Shown here: piece by piece, positions 62,615-64,000 of the stretch
Position numbering within the stretch: position 1 is the stretch's first letter
Layout: the number at the start of each line of letters is the position of its first letter
Assembly: GCF_018860525.1 (NCBI RefSeq)
Contig: NZ_JAHKPM010000008.1
Location: forward strand, 124,001-188,000
DNA from: Vibrio hepatarius
Lineage (GTDB): Bacteria; Pseudomonadota; Gammaproteobacteria; Enterobacterales; Vibrionaceae
Direction: 5' to 3'
Length of the DNA stretch: 64,000 bases
Program-made: the position numbers and the translations under genes
The notes under the pieces: model-generated
Told to the model about the DNA's origin: nothing
Seen by the model: only the letters and a program-made list of their open reading frames with translations
Databases searched by the model: none

Positions 62615-64000
62615 TTATTGTGTTTCCTTTACATTCCAATTTTGAAGCTTACGATAAAGCGTCGACGGGCTGACATCTAAATAGCCTGCGGCTTTGGGGA
62701 TATTCCCATCACAGGCATCAATAGCTTGTTCAATCGCTTTCTTCTCTGTCAACCAGAGAGGGAAGATATCATTAACTGTGAAATTTTCTTCTTTATCCCA
62801 GTTTACCCTGATCTGATTATCCGTCGGCACATTAAGTGGTGGAGGTAACATATCCATTGATATATTTTCTCCATTATTCAGAACCACAACATTACGCAAT
62901 ACGTTTTGCAACTGACGAACATTACCAGGCCACTCATATTGCGCAAAACGATTCACCACCTCTGGTGTGAGCCTAACAAAATCTTTGCCTTCCTCCTTGG
63001 ACATAAAGCCCAAAAGAGAATAAGCAATTTCTATGACATCATCTCCGCGCGCTCTCAATGGAGGTAAATGTAATGGAATAACGTATAGTCGATAGTATAG
63101 ATCTTCCCTAAACCGCCCCTCTTGAACTTCCTTCCACGGATCACGGTTTGTAGCACAAACAAAACGTACATCCACACTCTTCATTTTCGAAGAACCCACT
63201 TTCTGGAATGTTCCTGTTTGGATAAAACGCAAAAGCTTAGTTTGTAAATCTAGGTCCATTTCGCACAATTCATCAAGGAACAATGTGCCACCATCCGCTA
63301 ACTCTGCAGCGCCTTGTCTGTCAGTCGCAGCGCCAGTAAAAGCTCCTTTCACATGACCAAAGAGCTCACTTTCGATAAGATCTTTAGGGATTGCTGCACA
63401 GTTAATCGCGATGAAAGGTTTATCGCCACGCTTACTTGCCGCATGAATCGCTTCAGCACAAACTTCTTTCCCCGTTCCACTCTCACCTGTGATAAAGATA
63501 CTAGCCTTGCTCGAAGCTGCAGAATCTATAGTTCGGTAAACAGCCTGCATAGTCTGGCTGCTACCAATAAAGCCTTGGTAGTTTTGGTTGCCAGGATTAT
63601 TAGCCGCATTTCTAAGTTTGCTTGCTTTACGAATCGCATTATTGACTGTCACGCGCAGTCGATCAGCTTCACAAGGTTTGATTAGAAAATCTTGAGCTCC
63701 GTGACGCATCGCTTCAACAGCAGTGTCAATTGAGCCATGAGCAGTCATAAATATAACTGGAATATCAGCATTCTTTTGCTTTACCGCATGCAAAACATTC
63801 ATCCCCGTCATATCGGGAAGCCTCAGATCAAGTAAGATTAGATCAGGAGTACGAAAGCTAAGGCTTTCAATTGCATCCCGCCCAGTACCAACAATATTGA
63901 TGTCGATACCAAGGGGAGTAAGATAAGAGCGGTATAATGCTGCTACTGAAGCAGTATCTTCCACCATCAACAAATATTTTGACTTCTGTATATCAGTATC
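62615..64000 (-). CDS. luxO: Quorum-sensing sigma-54 activator LuxO (N-terminus beyond window)
   Basis: The frame runs off the right edge. Codons upstream of the internal Met read [19 protein letters not shown], consistent with the true N-terminus lying a few residues beyond 64000. Receiver domain with the phosphorylated Asp in [14 protein letters not shown]+ sigma-54 domain with [19 protein letters not shown] and [13 protein letters not shown]; Fis-type HTH at the C-terminus ([20 protein letters not shown]). Phosphorylated LuxO activates Qrr sRNAs at low cell density. A qrr1 gene, which in Vibrio lies just upstream of luxO, would be outside the window. Confidence 0.97.
   Translation of the reverse strand, partial: DTDIQKSKYLLMVEDTASVAALYRSYLTPLGIDINIVGTGRDAIESLSFRTPDLILLDLRLPDMTGMNVLHAVKQKNADIPVIFMTAHGSIDTAVEAMRHGAQDFLIKPCEADRLRVTVNNAIRKASKLRNAANNPGNQNYQGFIGSSQTMQAVYRTIDSAASSKASIFITGESGTGKEVCAEAIHAASKRGDKPFIAINCAAIPKDLIESELFGHVKGAFTGAATDRQGAAELADGGTLFLDELCEMDLDLQTKLLRFIQTGTFQKVGSSKMKSVDVRFVCATNRDPWKEVQEGRFREDLYYRLYVIPLHLPPLRARGDDVIEIAYSLLGFMSKEEGKDFVRLTPEVVNRFAQYEWPGNVRQLQNVLRNVVVLNNGENISMDMLPPPLNVPTDNQIRVNWDKEENFTVNDIFPLWLTEKKAIEQAIDACDGNIPKAAGYLDVSPSTLYRKLQNWNVKETQ

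Noticed and set aside
1..64000. CRISPR arrays, rRNA operons, complete insertion sequences
   Set aside because: No regularly spaced repeats, no rRNA signature and no intact transposase were found when reading the window.

Overview
This window is chromosomal DNA from a Vibrio (family Vibrionaceae). The strongest evidence is the luxO-luxU quorum-sensing pair at the right edge, next to yvcK and moaABCDE. Also consistent are the minCDE / ycgL neighbourhood, yejKLM, adhE-ychE, sodB-grxD-topB, and several small conserved proteins typical of vibrios. Most of the window is core genome. It is broken by small accessory islets, which hold nearly all of the unusual content.

Layout. 1-1.3 kb: the C-terminal end of an OLD/AAA nuclease with a TOPRIM domain and a decayed phage-type integrase, i.e. 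the edge of an island. 1.4-8.5 kb: ycgN, a DUF2850-like protein, a YkgJ-type Cys-cluster protein, a NupC nucleoside transporter, a LysR regulator, an MltB-type transglycosylase, ycgL and minCDE. 8.9-11.3 kb: a small unknown protein, then a second short methionyl-tRNA synthetase behind a Met-rich leader peptide and an RBS-sequestering hairpin. 11.3-20 kb: adhE, ychE (MarC), a voltage-gated K+ channel, asd, nhaC and a methyltransferase. 20-25 kb: a membrane HPt protein, a type I secretion ATPase remnant and yejK/yejL/yejM. 25-31 kb: tRNA-Pro(GGG), a TAXI-TRAP transporter, tRNA-Ser(UGA) and a kinase-like effector gene with one in-frame stop. 31-43 kb: a HigBA-like toxin-antitoxin pair, nudix plus deacetylase, topB, grxD, sodB, a degenerate SDR, an LMW phosphatase, cobO, an AsmA protein and udk. 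43-54.6 kb: apbC/mrp, the canonical metG, a 2OG-oxygenase + MFS operon, udp, a ZntA-type P-ATPase with a MerR-type promoter, a MATE pump and a CBS protein. 54.8-64 kb: a 907-residue effector-like protein, an NrtS-like protein, moaEDCBA, yvcK and luxUO.

How genes work together. NupC, Udk and Udp cover nucleoside uptake and salvage. MinCDE positions the division site. MoaA-E make molybdopterin, with an NrtS-like nitrate/nitrite membrane protein downstream. LuxU passes phosphate to LuxO, the sigma-54 activator of quorum-sensing sRNAs.

The most interesting candidates are: (1) a possible translational attenuation system controlling the second MetRS; (2) two scattered genes (8956 and 29096) that share an N-terminal domain and an identically spaced promoter, one carrying an interrupted kinase domain and flanked by copies of the tRNA-Ser terminator; and (3) the 907-aa orphan protein. 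No computation or database search was run. Family names come from recognising motifs in the translations.
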